Source: CALBLZ01 sp041917855 (GTDB taxonomy: Bacteria; Patescibacteriota; UBA1384; CAILIB01). Taken from it: DNA of 22,096 bases. The position numbers and the translations under genes were made by a program. The stretch is taken from positions 1-22,096 of the forward strand of contig JAYRWT010000076.1 of NCBI GenBank assembly GCA_041917855.1, given 5' to 3'. The notes under the pieces were generated by a model, which was not told the DNA's origin, made no database searches, and saw only the letters and a list, made by a program, of their open reading frames with translations. This document shows positions 21,896 to 22,096 of the stretch, piece by piece (position 1 is the stretch's first letter; the number at the start of each line of letters is the position of its first letter).

Positions 21896-22096
21896 TTACT
21901 CTTTCTTCTTTTTGTCCAGCTTGAGCAAGCGTACAGTCATAAAGACGACAAAGGCGATAACTAAGAAGTCGAGGAGGGTACTAATAAAGCTGCCGTAGTG
22001 CACGGATGCCTCTCCTACACTAAAGGTTGCTCCTTTTAGGCCTTCTGTAGAGCCCAAGATAAGTCCAAGGATAGGGTTGACGATGTCTTCAACCAA
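21896..22096 (-). CDS. mscL: Large-conductance mechanosensitive channel MscL (5' truncated at window edge)
   Basis: Membrane channel that opens under osmotic downshock. Only the C-terminal 67 codons are seen; the frame stays open to the right edge. They cover the end of helix TM1/loop (VEDIVNPILGLILG, matching the LVADIIMPPLGLL segment of E. coli MscL), the external loop (EGLKGATFSVGEASVHYG) and TM2 (SFISTLLDFLVIAFVVFMTVRLL), with a short basic end (KKKKE). The conserved long C-terminal cytoplasmic helix of E. coli MscL is largely missing: the protein stops 10 or so residues after TM2, as in shorter bacterial forms. Confidence 0.9.
   Translation of the reverse strand: MVEDIVNPILGLILGSTEGLKGATFSVGEASVHYGSFISTLLDFLVIAFVVFMTVRLLKLDKKKKE

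Overview
The window looks like a piece of a small bacterial genome from the Candidate Phyla Radiation (Patescibacteria), most likely Saccharibacteria-like; this placement is an inference. Reasons: base composition is about balanced by eye, genes are tightly packed with several 4-nt ATGA overlaps, many proteins are single-pass membrane-anchored with Ser/Pro/Thr-rich linkers, and a pilin head of the type common in CPR pilins is present. TGA, TAA and TAG all act as stops, so the TGA-to-Gly recoding of Absconditabacteria/Gracilibacteria is excluded. No rRNA, tRNA, CRISPR array, insertion sequence or phage gene was seen, and no gene-free stretch exceeds about 210 nt.

Layout, + strand (2-18523). 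(i) Cell-wall block: the 3' part of ftsE, a 139-nt spacer holding a large inverted repeat, ftsX, a secreted coiled-coil protein ending in a C39-like papain-fold domain (candidate FtsEX-controlled wall hydrolase), a CtpA-type S41 protease, and an 864-aa membrane protein whose C-terminus resembles a pilin head without its pilin helix. (ii) Envelope quality control: lemA and htpX. (iii) Information block: ligA (the zinc-finger cysteines are all missing), gatC, gatA, a membrane-anchored cyclophilin, a small HEPN-like protein, and gatB. (iv) Second envelope block: an acidic membrane protein with two carboxypeptidase-regulatory-like domains and a TolB/PD40-type propeller, a 93-aa membrane protein, and an HtrA/DegP protease. 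A strong intrinsic terminator (18539-18578) closes the plus-strand run.

Layout, - strand (22096-18598). mscL (5' end outside the window) ends at a terminator; a translation-termination operon follows: rpmE (L31 with a ~90-residue acidic tail), prfA (RF1) and prmC (methyltransferase of the RF GGQ glutamine, with NLPY in place of NPPY). Last comes an unrecognised 188-aa Cys/His-rich protein with its own near-leaderless promoter.

Functionally, the window joins cell-wall remodelling and envelope proteostasis (FtsEX, hydrolase, CtpA, LemA, HtpX, HtrA, cyclophilin) with housekeeping translation and replication (GatCAB, LigA, L31, RF1, PrmC). I see no complete unknown system. The points most worth following are the altered housekeeping enzymes (LigA, PrmC, L31), the FtsEX-C39 pairing, the ftsE-ftsX spacer element with the TGACGTCA sites, the embedded pilin head and the HEPN-GatB coupling.
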